From contig OX596000.1 of the NCBI GenBank assembly GCA_951394045.1, forward strand, positions 992,001 through 1,056,000: a stretch of 64,000 nt of DNA, written 5' to 3'. The notes beneath the pieces are model-generated. The model did no database searches. It worked only from the letters and a program-made list of their open reading frames with translations, and was not told the DNA's origin. Source of the stretch: Nitzschia sp. DOCU1 (Eukaryota; Bacillariophyta; Bacillariophyceae; Bacillariales; Bacillariaceae). Made by a program: the position numbers and the translations under genes. Position 1 is the first letter of the stretch; each line of letters opens with the position of its first letter. This document shows positions 30,343 to 40,180 of the stretch, one piece after another.

Positions 30343-31527
30343 TCAATCCATTTCGGTGTCGCTGTCGCTGCCGTCGCTGACACTGAGTTTGTCGAAGTCG
30401 ATACCGTTGAGATCATCCATATCGTAATTGAAATTATCCATCGAGGGAGGATCTTCGGCCTTGCGTTTCTTTGCGGATTGTTTGACCGCGTTCTCGACCA
30501 TCGACTTGATGTAGGCATGAAGCTCGCCTGTTTTCTTTTTCTTTTCGCCATTGCCATCGCTGTCGCTGCGGCGCCAAGTTTTGTTTTCGAAGCGGGCCTT
30601 TTTGAAACGACCTGCGACGTTCGAATGGGCAGCCGCCATCTTCTTTGCTTGATCCTTTAAAATAAGGCAATCATGGGTAGCATGGGTGTTGTTAGCGCCA
30701 TGATAAAGACAATCATACTTGGCCTTACCGTCGGTTCCCGCTCTCGGGCCTCTGCACTTCCTCTTCGAGGGTTTTTCGCCATTCGACTTGCCATTGTTGT
30801 CTGCCTTCTTGCTGAGGGCTTCATTGATCTCCTCGGTAGCTTCCAGCCGTTCGCAGAAGTCTACAAAGTCTTGAACCGTGTAGTCCACAGGCTCGAATCC
30901 CTGTAGGATCATCTCCTTGCGCCACTTGGCGGGGATTCCAAACTCGCAATTCTCCATGAGCTCGTCCTCGGGAATTTTGTTTTTCTCGCCTTTCTCGTTG
31001 AATAGCGCGAGGTACTCGTTTAGCTCGCGGAGCCGAGCCACATACGCCTTCATTGTCATCGTCAGGGGCTTTCGGCAGATCCGACGCATATAGCGCTTTT
31101 GAAGTTGCACTGCGCGTTTTGGGAGGACATACGCCGTAACCGCGTGCAAACTTTTCTCAAAACTCTCAGGAGTTTCGGCTTCGAGTTCCGAGGCCTTCGC
31201 GTTGAACGCGGCCAATACCTGGCCTTTCAGCAAATTGCGTGTTAACGCAAATTTCTGAGGTCCCGTAGTCAAGTCCTGACCCGCGATCACATCCTTAAGT
31301 CCGATAAGGAAAAGGAACCACTCTTCGGGCGTTCCGTCGGTGAAATGCGGTTGTTTGACGCGTCGCATCAACGACTTTTTATCTTTTGGGTCAATGCGCA
31401 AGTCGTATTGACTGTACGCCCCATCTTTGAGCTCCTTTGGCTCGGGTCTTTCGATACTGACCGGTGCTGATTTGAAGCCCTGCTTCTCGGCAGCGGTCTT
31501 CTTCGGGATGCTGTTTGCAATCTTCAT
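30343..31527 (-). CDS. Element A gag (intact copy)
   Basis: 394 residues from the ATG at 31527 (MKIANSIPKKTAAEKQ); the frame further upstream uses GTG inside the LTR and is not a start. Contains the YMRRICRKP gag signature shared with element B, a Lys-rich linker, the zinc-knuckle-like CLYHGANNTHATHDC, and an acidic tail ending DSDTEMD. The stop is TGA followed by C, with the pol frame continuing in register beyond it. It packages element RNA and could support movement of this non-autonomous family. Confidence 0.88.
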   Translation of the reverse strand: MKIANSIPKKTAAEKQGFKSAPVSIERPEPKELKDGAYSQYDLRIDPKDKKSLMRRVKQPHFTDGTPEEWFLFLIGLKDVIAGQDLTTGPQKFALTRNLLKGQVLAAFNAKASELEAETPESFEKSLHAVTAYVLPKRAVQLQKRYMRRICRKPLTMTMKAYVARLRELNEYLALFNEKGEKNKIPEDELMENCEFGIPAKWRKEMILQGFEPVDYTVQDFVDFCERLEATEEINEALSKKADNNGKSNGEKPSKRKCRGPRAGTDGKAKYDCLYHGANNTHATHDCLILKDQAKKMAAAHSNVAGRFKKARFENKTWRRSDSDGNGEKKKKTGELHAYIKSMVENAVKQSAKKRKAEDPPSMDNFNYDMDDLNGIDFDKLSVSDGSDSDTEMD

Positions 31528-31546
31528 CTTTAGCTCACGCGTGTAA

Positions 31547-31563
31547 CGTGGAGTGTTAACACT
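31547..31563 (-). promoter_or_regulatory. Palindromic primer-binding-site candidate, element A copy 2
   Basis: AGTGTTAACACTCCACG on the minus strand, one base after the 5' LTR; identical to the sites at 21462-21478 and 25204-25220. Confidence 0.5.
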
Positions 31564-31564
31564 G

Positions 31565-31982
31565 TGCACTACACTGAAAGTACGATGAAAAAGTTGTAGT
31601 GGAAATAATTGTGAGATCTAAAGTTATCGCTGATTCTATCGCTCCTAGACCACCAGGGTCTTTCCTCAATGCATCCTGCATGCGTTGGATACAACTCCCA
31701 CCGATCTAGCTTCTCGAATCTCTTCAAGGTCCATAGCTAGATACCGTTGGAAGTTCTATTCCAGTAGTAGACGTCGACGGCTCGCCGCGCTCGCCGTTGT
31801 CGTCGTCATTGCTCGTCAGCCGCGCCGGCCTTGCCCGTCCTTCCGTGCGTCCACAGACGTTCGACCAAGTCGACGTCAGCCAGGTATGTATGTAAGGTAT
31901 GTAGGTACTACACGTAGGCCATTGTGTGTACTCTTTACTCTAACTACCTGTTAGATCTAGAGGGGTATTCTAGTGTACTGCA
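31565..31982 (-). repeat. LTR of element A copy 2 (5' LTR)
   Basis: 418 bp, TGCACTACACTG...GTACTGCA. It shares the ACACTG and CAATGC variants with the right LTR of copy 1. Confidence 0.92.
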
Positions 31983-32066
31983 CCTGTGCAGGATCGCCAC
32001 ACCGAATTGCAATCTGCACATCACGAAAATTGCAGATGTCTGTTGATTGTCATCACAGACGTCACA

Positions 32067-32223
32067 CACATTCTCGCATTGTCGTGTTTGTCGCATTCCT
32101 TGCATTCTCGCATTCTTGCCTTGTCATGTTGTCTTGTCTCGCATTCTGCATTTTTGCTTTGTCGCATTGTCGCATTGTGGTGTTGTGGTGTCACATTTGT
32201 TGTGGTTGTGGCATTTTCCCATT
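32067..32223. repeat. GCATTCT-type minisatellite (unit 2, right)
   Basis: Counterpart of 25724-25880, essentially identical. Confidence 0.85.
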
Positions 32224-32670
32224 GCGTGTTGTTGTGTTTTCGGAAAGGGAGTCATGTGAGTCATAGTGGTACTGATATAGTCACATAGTACCTGGCTTTC
32301 CCTACTACCGGTACCTTGAGCAAATCAATTAATACCTCTACGATACAACTACTGGTTGGAATGTTTAGCGTCTATTAGCCATTCTTTCCCGGTTCACTTT
32401 CTTCCTGTGCTCCAGGATGATATTGTTGCGTTTACTTTCATCTTCTGGCACTTGAATTCGTTTATCAGAATTGTGATACTATTAATAGGGTAGTAGTAGT
32501 GGTGGTAGTAATCATATTAGATATTCGTCGCAATGCAACAATAATGCGTTCGTGGTGATCATGGTGATGACACCAAAAAAATTTCGCCGCCTCCGCGGCG
32601 CCGGCAAAAGCGGCCCTCGCTTCGCTCGGGTTAATCAAAAGTTTTTGCCCACATACGTAAAACACGTGCC

Positions 32671-32695
32671 GACAGGACTCCAGGAAATACGGTAG
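32671..32695. repeat. 8-bp target duplication (right copy) and severed end of the inverted-repeat element
   Basis: 32671-32678 is GACAGGAC, matching 14274-14281. 32679-32695 (TCCAGGAAATACGGTAG) completes, in inverted orientation, the terminus beginning CTACCGTATTTCC at 13911. Confidence 0.65.
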
Positions 32696-33336
32696 ACGAG
32701 AGGACGAGACTCAGGTCGTCGTCAGATGTGGCAACGGTGGGAAGGGCAAGAATACTGCTGGATCATGATAGGCGGCGAGTAGTTTCATGATGGTGTATAG
32801 TCCTCAAAAAATGGTATGCAAACTAAAAGTGCGGGGCAGTGATAGCTGAGTATTTAAGTTTGTCCATTTTTTTCAAGGAAAACATGATCCATTCTTGGTC
32901 GATTCAGCATGTGGCATGGCTCACAACATCCTCGTCGAAAAGTTGAAGGCGACGGGTTTGTCGAGTTTGTAATCACGCGCGCTGCCAACCAAGATATCGG
33001 GCGAAACAAATATTGTCTGGTTGCACTCCAAGTCAAGACTAGTAGCTGGCTTCTGGCTCTCTATCATAGCATAGTGTAGCAAGATCGAGTTCTTTCAACG
33101 GATTCTGTGGTGGAAGTTAGGACTGCGGGATGCAAGTACCGTCGTACCTAATATCTGTGTGCACTGGAGTACCCATTGGACATTTGCTGGTTCTCCTCCT
33201 CCAGATCCGATTTGACGTGAATGCTCTGTATGCCTGGTAGAATGCCAACGAACCAACACGTCTGCCGCCGCGCTGCGAGGTCTGTTGACACTGGTCACTC
33301 CCGCAGCACAACGAAATAAGACCATTACAAACAACC
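32696..33336. other. Intergenic region upstream of the ubiquitin-like-repeat gene
   Basis: About 640 bp; no convincing gene. Minus-strand frames here look non-coding. It presumably holds the promoter of the next gene. Confidence 0.4.
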
Positions 33337-35308
33337 ATGGGCAAGACGGACGACTCGAAGCCCAAGGTGTCCCCTGGAATCAAAAAGGGAGGAGGAGCCC
33401 CTCCGGGATTCGAAAAGCGTCGATCCGCGTTTGTCTACGCCCGTCCCAAGTCGACCGACCCCCCGCTGAAGAAAGAATCTTCCAAGTTGCAAGGCGTCTG
33501 GACGGAATCCTTCAACGCTGTCAATCCGGTCGAATTATGGATCTTCGACAAAGGTGAAGAGCCGCCTTCACTTCATGATTCGGGCCATCCGGTCGGTGCT
33601 TGGGGCTACACACCGGGTGCCGATCCAAAAAAATGTGCCGTCGAAGAAATGTTGTTCCTTCCTCCAAAATCAAAGCCGCCCAAGTTCTTTACACCTAAAG
33701 GCTTTTGGTCGTTTCCACTTGTGAAACGAGACGATACTGTCCTCAAGGAAAAGGAGGCAGGATTTGTGCATGTGGGTGATCATGTCAAACAGGAAGATCT
33801 CGACGTTGGTGGGACATGGAGAATGCTGTATCACCGCCCAGGCGAAGACAAGCCACCACCGCCGCCAAAGAATATGATGATTTTTGTCAAGAAGCCAAAC
33901 GGAGAAAAAATCCAGCTCACAGTCAAGCCCACCGATACGATTGATGATATCAAGTCTATGGTCAAAGACAAGTCTGGAATTCCAAAAGACGAACAGCGAT
34001 TACGCCACAAAAATTCACCTCTGGACGACAAACCCACTCTTAAGGACTATGGAATTCAGGATGGCGACATTCTCGACTTAGAGCCAATGGAAATCTACGT
34101 GAAAGATCCGAAAAGAGGCAAAACGTATACCCTTGTGGTTGACCCGACTGATACTATCGACCAGATCAAGACGAAACTGGAGAATCAAGAATCTATTCCC
34201 AAGGACCGGCAAAGGCTCACATTCAAGGGGGACCCATGTGACGACAAGAAAAATCTGAGGTCTCACGGAATCAAGCACAAATCCGTTCTCAACCTCGAGC
34301 CGATGACAATGACAATTTTTGTTCAAGATCCCAAGGGAAAGAAATACACTTTGGAGAATGTTGAGCCAACAGACACAATCAATCAGATCAAGAGCAAACT
34401 CGAAAGCCAGGAAGGCATCCCAAAAAAGAAGCAGCGACTAACGTTTTCCAACAAGCCATGTGTCGATAGCAAGAACCTGGAGGATCACGGAATAAAGGAC
34501 AAATCAGTTTTACATTTGTCACCCATGGAAATTCATGTTAGAACCACTCAAGGAAAGAAGATTACTTTGGATGTGGAGCCCACAGACACAATTGAAGACA
34601 TCAAGAACCGCGTTGACAAGAAGGAAAATATTCCGGTAGCAGATCAACGTATGTCTTTCGGCAACCGGCCTCTCAATAATGACAAGGCGACGCTTGATGG
34701 AGAGGGAATAAAGCATGGAGACACCATCGATCTTGGGCCGATGATCATTTACGTGAAGGACTGGAAGGGCAAGACGATAAGTCTGGAAGTGGAACCAACG
34801 GACGACATCGAAGACATCAAGGTAATGATCGAAAAGCGGGAAGGGCACCCAGTAGAGGTAAGTACAAGTATTTCATGGGCTGCGAGTGGTGTTTTTGATC
34901 GCCCTAATGTAGACTTTTTATTGTTGTTCTACTCTGGCATTTGTTCACCTTTCGAAAAATTTCGTCTGTTAGGAGCAAATTCTCAAATTTCAGGGCAAAG
35001 AACTAGAAAATCCCAAGAATTTAAAGGAGTACGGTATCAAACACAAGAGCACCCTTGATTTGAGCAAAGCCATGCCGGCTGCCCCTCCCACCCCGCCGCA
35101 GCAAACCTATGTCGTCCAATTGAGTCCCTATAAATCCCCTCTCGAGGCGGGATACTCGCCGTCCAAAGGCAATAAGAAGCGAGAAGGGATTCGTGCGAAA
35201 TCGAAAGAGCTTCTCAAAAACCGATGGCACGCTGACCTCGCCACAGAGACGCAAGAACTCGGTCAAATGGCGGCAGAGAAGCACAGGAAGGCGAAGAATG
35301 ATGGATGA
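33337..35308 (+). CDS. Protein with five tandem ubiquitin-like domains
   Basis: 618 residues in two exons: 33337-34857 and 34973-35308, intron 34858-34972 (gtaagt...ttag), which splits the fifth domain. Residues 1-175 are an unrecognised, Pro/Lys-rich region with an aromatic-rich segment (KGFWSFPLVK), ending in KPPPPPK. Ubiquitin-like domains start at about 181 (MIFVKKPNGEK), 251 (MEIYVKDPKRGK), 325 (MTIFVQDPKGKK), 398 (MEIHVRTTQGKK) and 469 (MIIYVKDWKGKT). Each has the TDTIDDIK helix, the IP..QRL turn and a terminal L-x-L. Repeats end LEP, LEP, LSP, LGP and LSK, with no Gly-Gly, so they cannot be cut or conjugated like polyubiquitin. The C-terminal tail (about 535-618) is Pro- then Lys/Glu-rich. 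It is likely a scaffold binding ubiquitin-receptor proteins; the exact role is unknown. Confidence 0.9.
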
Positions 35309-35521
35309 TAACTATTTGTCCTTCTCGATGTATATTATGGAAATAGTTCGAGACTAAGATGACTTAGACGGAGCCGCGATCGTTTCGTTAGCCGGGACGG
35401 TACGTGCGACTGTGTCCCCACTGGCAGACTCACCGTAGTCTAGCTTTAATAAATCAAATAATCTATTTTTTTAAACTATGAAGGCGTTCGTTTCGATGGA
35501 GTGTGGCGTCTCTCCGCACCC

Positions 35522-37852
35522 TTACGCGTAAATGGTGGACGTATCCATCTGCTGACTTTGGCTCATTGGGGCGCCAGTGCTCATTTGCTGGTGGGGCATG
35601 CCACTGCCGCCCATCATTTGACCTGGCATCATAACGCCCGCAGTTCCATTTATCATCATTCTATCATCCATTGGCATGGCTCCAGGCAACGATTTGAGCG
35701 CCTCAAGCGTCGATTCCCAAATGGCTAGTCGTTCGGTGCAAGCTTCCTTCATAGCGCTGGCGATCGTTTTCATGCTTGCATTCCACTGCGTCCGCCGATC
35801 AATGGCAACACGATGGATTTCCGATTTGAGTCGGGCCGCAATCTCTTCCGCTTCACCAACAAATTCATTCGCCATGCTGTCGGTATGGATCGCGTTCCGT
35901 TCCAGTTGATTTAGTTGTCCAAATTGACCCGCTGCTTGAAGTTGGCGCTGCTGGTGAGCCAAATACATTGCACGCTGATCGGCCCCCCGTCGGTAGGTAC
36001 CCTTACGCTGAATAGCCTGACGGCGATCTTGCAGCGCCATCTTTTCGTACCGCACCATTTTGTATTGTTGCAGAAACGAGTCCATCGCCGCCGACAGTTC
36101 CAGTGCCAGCCGTTTGTTTCGTCGACCATATCGCAAGAGGCCGTTGCTCAGGACATCACAAACCTTGAAATCCTCATTGGAAGGTAATTTGGTTATTTTG
36201 GATAGCTCCATTCCCACTGCTCCAGCGGCGTCACCCTGTTCTCTCAAGAGCGTAACAGTCCCCTCTAGTTTTGGCACAGCTTGACTCACAGCGCCCATGC
36301 GCAGATTTTCGGAGCTACTCAAAGCCAGCAGTTCCGCATCGTCTTCCCATTCATGTGCCGGCGCATTGGCGGCCGTCAACTGCGTCGTTTCAGCTACCTT
36401 CATGGACATTCCCGCCGCCACGGCGCCCAATTTGGTGAATGCATTACCAGAAACCTCGGGCCAGGCAGTTCCAATATCGTCCTGGAGTCCCAAAAACAAT
36501 CTCAAGACTTGAGAATGTCCCGCCACCGGATGCCTAGCCAGTGCATTTAGATATTGACGCAATTCTCTCGCGCGTTGCATGGCGAATTCTGCACTTTGTT
36601 GAGTCGACGCTTCTTCCAATGCACGTGTCGCGTGCTTGTCGGGACGTGGCGGCAGAATGCTTCCGGGACACGCTTGACGCATTCGTTCTTCGAGTGCGAC
36701 GACGTGACGGAATCGCCGCCTGACCAGCCAAGTTCCTTGTTGCGGCGGTGCGAGCTGCGAGGTGATTTGATAGCTCCAGTAGGGGGCGCTGGACATGAGA
36801 AAGTTTTGTTGCTGAATCAGCATGGGCTCCGTGACTTGAATGTCCGAATAAAGCGGCGGCACTTCTTGTGGCTTGACCAGCGTGATTTTCCTGATTTGAG
36901 CGGGCGGCGGTGGCTGCATCATACGGCCAGGCCCCAAGTGGTTAGGCGCGGCATTGTGCATGCCAGCGGTGATATTGGGCTGCAGGGGCTGAGGCTGGGC
37001 CTGGGGCTGTTGAGTTCCATAGTAATACTGATTCCCCATCTGCGCGCCCCCATAGGCGTTGGAGGGAGGAGGCGGCCCCGTGTTGATGACCGAAGGCGGG
37101 TGTTCTCGATAGAATCCCTGATTGGGAGGTTGGAGCGAGAGGTTCTGCATGCCGGCTTGCAACTGGTTCTGTTGTTGCTGTTGCTGGAGCTGCTGCGGAT
37201 TATTCATGTAATTTAAATTCACACTTTGCATCATGGCCGAGTTCTGCTGATATTGCGGCTGCTGCAGCTGTGGGTAGGGCGACGACATGTGTGGCTGCGA
37301 TGCACAACCGTAAGGAATTTGTTGTTGTTGCTGCTGCTGCAGCATTTGACGCTGACGAGCCTCTTCCTCTTCTCGCTGCTTTTGCAGACGTGCCGCTTCT
37401 TCCGCCTGCTGCCGCTGGAGCTCTTCCTGACGTCTCTGTTCTTCCGCTTCCGCCGCAGCCTTGCGCTGCTGCTCCTTTTGCTGCTCTTCCTCGTCAACAG
37501 CGTCAAAGAGACCACCATCTCCACTCCCCCCTCCGTCTCCATTCTGCAGAGAAACATCGGCCATGCCCAGAAGACCGCTCTGTGCCAGCAACGACGGCCC
37601 TTTGGCGGGCGCAGGAGCTGCAGGAGCAGGGGCCGATTCCGACACCGCCGAGGTCGCAAGGGCAACCGGTTCGGACGAAATGACTGGGGGCGGCACTGAA
37701 TTTGGGGTGCTCGGAGGAGGTAGCGAGGCTCCAAGTGGATCACCGTTGGGAACGACTCCATTCACAGGCTCGTCGGTAATGGGAACCTCTCCAAACAAAT
37801 CTTGCTCGGGCCCATCGGCCATCAAAGAGGCCATCAATGAGTTCTTGTCCAT
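35522..37852 (-). CDS. PX-BAR sorting nexin (SNX1/2, Vps5-like)
   Basis: 776 residues, single exon, ATG at 37852. Residues 1-320 are low complexity: a Pro/Ala region, a charged Glu/Arg coiled stretch (about 120-170), and Gln/Pro/Asn-rich sequence. A PX phosphoinositide-binding domain lies at about 335-458 (PYWSYQITSQ, WLVRRRFRHVVALEERM with the basic motif contacting phosphatidylinositol 3-phosphate, and a Pro-rich loop SILPPRPDK). A helical BAR-like region follows (about 470-715), then a Met/Gln/Ser-rich tail. This is the architecture of the retromer-associated sorting nexins that tubulate endosomes for retrieval of receptors. The very long disordered N-terminus exceeds most animal SNX1/2 proteins. 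Confidence 0.88.
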   Translation of the reverse strand: MDKNSLMASLMADGPEQDLFGEVPITDEPVNGVVPNGDPLGASLPPPSTPNSVPPPVISSEPVALATSAVSESAPAPAAPAPAKGPSLLAQSGLLGMADVSLQNGDGGGSGDGGLFDAVDEEEQQKEQQRKAAAEAEEQRRQEELQRQQAEEAARLQKQREEEEARQRQMLQQQQQQQIPYGCASQPHMSSPYPQLQQPQYQQNSAMMQSVNLNYMNNPQQLQQQQQQNQLQAGMQNLSLQPPNQGFYREHPPSVINTGPPPPSNAYGGAQMGNQYYYGTQQPQAQPQPLQPNITAGMHNAAPNHLGPGRMMQPPPPAQIRKITLVKPQEVPPLYSDIQVTEPMLIQQQNFLMSSAPYWSYQITSQLAPPQQGTWLVRRRFRHVVALEERMRQACPGSILPPRPDKHATRALEEASTQQSAEFAMQRARELRQYLNALARHPVAGHSQVLRLFLGLQDDIGTAWPEVSGNAFTKLGAVAAGMSMKVAETTQLTAANAPAHEWEDDAELLALSSSENLRMGAVSQAVPKLEGTVTLLREQGDAAGAVGMELSKITKLPSNEDFKVCDVLSNGLLRYGRRNKRLALELSAAMDSFLQQYKMVRYEKMALQDRRQAIQRKGTYRRGADQRAMYLAHQQRQLQAAGQFGQLNQLERNAIHTDSMANEFVGEAEEIAARLKSEIHRVAIDRRTQWNASMKTIASAMKEACTERLAIWESTLEALKSLPGAMPMDDRMMINGTAGVMMPGQMMGGSGMPHQQMSTGAPMSQSQQMDTSTIYA

Positions 37853-39310
37853 CGTCGCCTTGTCCTCTTCTGAAGATTAACCCAGGAAGAAGCAAGAAGG
37901 AGTCTTGCTCTAAAACAAGATATTCAACCGGTATGGTGGGGATGACCAACAATCACCATCGTAAGTGACTTGCTGTTGCCTGTCCTTCTGCTCTTCCACG
38001 AGCCCACCACCACGACCTGAAGATCGAAGCCAGTGGAAAGTGGATCGCTTCTTTGAGGGGTCTGAAATTCTCTTTTAACTGAGATTCACGGTTTCAACTG
38101 CCCCCTGAAGCCTCTGAATGGGTGCCCGAGAAAGCAGAAGCACAGGCGCCAACAATTGGTTAATTCCAACGGTCGCATTTCGGGCAGACGCTTTCTCGTC
38201 TGTGCGTCGCATCGTCAACTTCCCCATTTCGTTGGAGGGAACCATTTTTCTTCTTCTTGCTGGGATCTGTTTTTGCCATGATAATTTTGACTCTGCTGTG
38301 GTCACTAGCTATCGAAACATCTTTTACTGTTCAGGTAAGAATGGCTCCATCGTCAAATGATGGCCCATTCCACTTGTCGTTGCCATGATCCAACACCCGA
38401 CTTATTGTGCTATACAGGAGAGCAAAGCATCCCACTGCAATCCCTCACGGAAAACTAGAAGGATGGTGCTCTCGAGCAGGAACATACGGGTCTCCAAGAA
38501 GAAGTGGGGGAAACTCTGGCTGCCCTCTAGGCTTTGGAGGAAGAAACGCCGAGGAGCGTGATGTAGACTCAGATACAGAGGACGCGCCGGCTTTTCTAAA
38601 GTGATCACATGGACAGCTTTGATCAATAGCCTTGCTACGGTGCAATAATGACATATATTTTGAATCGCAGTCGCAATACAACGAGCGAAGCAGCATAAGG
38701 GCAGGGCAAGAACAGGGAGGAGGAAGAGCCCCCCCCAGCAAAATCAAACCAGTTTGTCGAAGAACAATATCTTCCTCCGGCGTTGGCCAGAGACGAATCA
38801 TGCGGCGAGGAAAGGACATTCCGAATGCCAACGCAATGGTTGTTGCGAGGGCTTGGGATCAATAACGAGGTGGATAGATGCCTCTTCTTTGTTGTTGGTT
38901 TGCGTTCTCTACTGCCTGTGCTGGTGCCACCACTACGGTAATCCTCCATCCAAGAATGAGGTGCGGAAAAGGTATCTTTTGAAGACGGACTCCGGCCGAT
39001 ATTAAACGGATGTGCTGGCGCGCTATATATTATATATACAGATCAATCAGGAGATATTTTATGTATTCAAAGTCGGCCGATGCATATGTAAAGCGCGGGA
39101 GAATATTTTTTGAATTTTTCGAGATCGGCCTCTCTCGGTGGCATGCCGACAAGCATCGCCGGTCGTGCAAGCCCATCGTCGTTGGTCGGCACAGCTTGGT
39201 GAACGGCTAGATGCACTTACGATACCAGAAATTGCATCTGCTATCCATACGCGGTCTTCCTGTTGCTAGGTTCGGTTGTGAAGCGGGTTTTCCTTTCAGA
39301 TATCACCACC
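37853..39310. other. Intergenic region, possible unrecognised small gene
   Basis: About 1.46 kb. A plus-strand frame from the ATG at 38118 includes a hydrophobic stretch (GTIFLLLAGICF) and is followed by splice-like sequence (CAGGTAAGAATG near 38336, CTATACAG near 38418), but no family is recognised and coding potential is weak. An AT-rich palindromic tract (tatatattatatata) lies near 39022-39040. No repeat is seen. Confidence 0.35.
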
Positions 39311-40180
39311 ATGGCCCGTTCAATTCGCTTCTTTGGAACCAGTGGTGGCTCTGACAGCCTCAACTCGGGCAAGAATCGAGGAGTCGTGATGCGGTTTCGT
39401 AGCAGAATCGGCGCCAGTGAATCTGCAAGATCCGGCCGATCTGCGTCGAAAGAAGAATCGTCTGCTCTGCTCCGAAACAGCTGCTCTTCCGAGTCGACGG
39501 TCTCCGCGGGAGAATCGTCCTCTAGCCAGTCCTTTGATGAAGCCTCGGTTGCATCGACGAAGCCTCTCTGTGCGACCGCCCCAGAAAGTGTCGCTCTGTC
39601 GCAGCGACTCGTGGTGCACATGTCCCACCAAGTTTGGCAAGTACGCCACCGAAGAGGCGATCCAATAGCCTCTCTTCAATCCCCACCGAATCGAGACGAA
39701 ATGATCGTGCATGATGGCAATGGAAAGGAATGTGGGGTCATCATTCCGACGAGCTCGTCGACGACCCGGGGATGCCATGAATACACCCTGTACTCGTTCG
39801 AACCCTGTTTTGAGAACCAGAAACCCACTATAACGGGCGAACCGGAGAGTGGGATCCCTTCCTTCTATTTGTGTGCTCGAATCGGAGCCGAACCAGATCA
39901 AGGACCAGGGAAGGGGGCAGGCTGCCATCGTTTCCTTTGTCGAACGCGAGATGGACGACATTTTGCCGCCGACAACATTTTGTGGACAACCTTTCAGAGT
40001 CGCGCCTTTTGCATCAGAGAAACGACCAAAGTCAAGGGGTGCACTGGCATAAGTGCAGCTCGTGTCACTTGCTTGACAGAGAAGGATCGAGAGCTGATCG
40101 TCTACCATCGAGTTGATCCGATTTTGATGCTAGCCTTTGTGGCTGTAATGGAGGAAGTGGTGCTGGTCACCAATCTGTAG
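39311..40180 (+). CDS. Unknown protein, possible tubby/LURP-one-like fold, paralogue 1
   Basis: 289 residues. I use the ATG at 39311 (MARSIRFFGTSGGSD, context CACCACCATGG); the frame upstream only offers a TTG. The N-terminal third is Ser/Arg-rich and probably disordered. The C-terminal part has short beta-like segments and ends in a hydrophobic helix following a conserved block: ARVTCLTEKDRELIVYHRVDP then ILMLAFVAVMEEVV. A central hydrophobic helix closing a beta-rich domain is typical of the tubby C-terminal/LURP-one/scramblase fold, but this is only a structural guess. The same block recurs in the next gene at 40991-41856, so the pair are tandem paralogues. Confidence 0.6.
   Translation: MARSIRFFGTSGGSDSLNSGKNRGVVMRFRSRIGASESARSGRSASKEESSALLRNSCSSESTVSAGESSSSQSFDEASVASTKPLCATAPESVALSQRLVVHMSHQVWQVRHRRGDPIASLQSPPNRDEMIVHDGNGKECGVIIPTSSSTTRGCHEYTLYSFEPCFENQKPTITGEPESGIPSFYLCARIGAEPDQGPGKGAGCHRFLCRTRDGRHFAADNILWTTFQSRAFCIRETTKVKGCTGISAARVTCLTEKDRELIVYHRVDPILMLAFVAVMEEVVLVTNL

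Larger units (their letters stand above)
27805..31982 (-). mobile_element. Ty3/gypsy element A, copy 2 (uninterrupted non-autonomous copy)
   Basis: 4,178 bp, LTRs 27805-28222 and 31565-31982, target duplication CCTG at 27801-27804 and 31983-31986. Order on the minus strand: gag, in-frame TGA, protease plus start of RT, deletion junction, integrase core and C-terminus. It has the same internal deletion as copy 1 and is not interrupted by element B. A complete gag and a complete LTR/priming region remain, which fits an element that moves with enzymes supplied by relatives. Confidence 0.93.
26334..32670. mobile_element. TIR DNA-transposon-like unit, copy 2 (tandem duplicate, carries gypsy A)
   Basis: Starts GGCAGGTT and ends CACGTGCC exactly as unit 1, from which it is separated by CAGGAC (26328-26333). 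Length differences from unit 1 are explained by element B (5,732 bp with its target duplication), a 24-bp minisatellite expansion and a 2-bp difference near 26400. GACAGGAC follows at 32671-32678. Near-identity of the flanks and the embedded A copy shows segmental duplication of the composite. Confidence 0.75.

Noticed and set aside
26334..32670. A second independent insertion of element A
   Set aside because: The sequence on both sides of A is also duplicated and the TSD is the same CCTG, so this is segmental duplication.
38118..38560. Possible two-exon small membrane protein
   Set aside because: Splice-like sites exist, but the joined product resembles no family and composition is weak; recorded only in the intergenic note.
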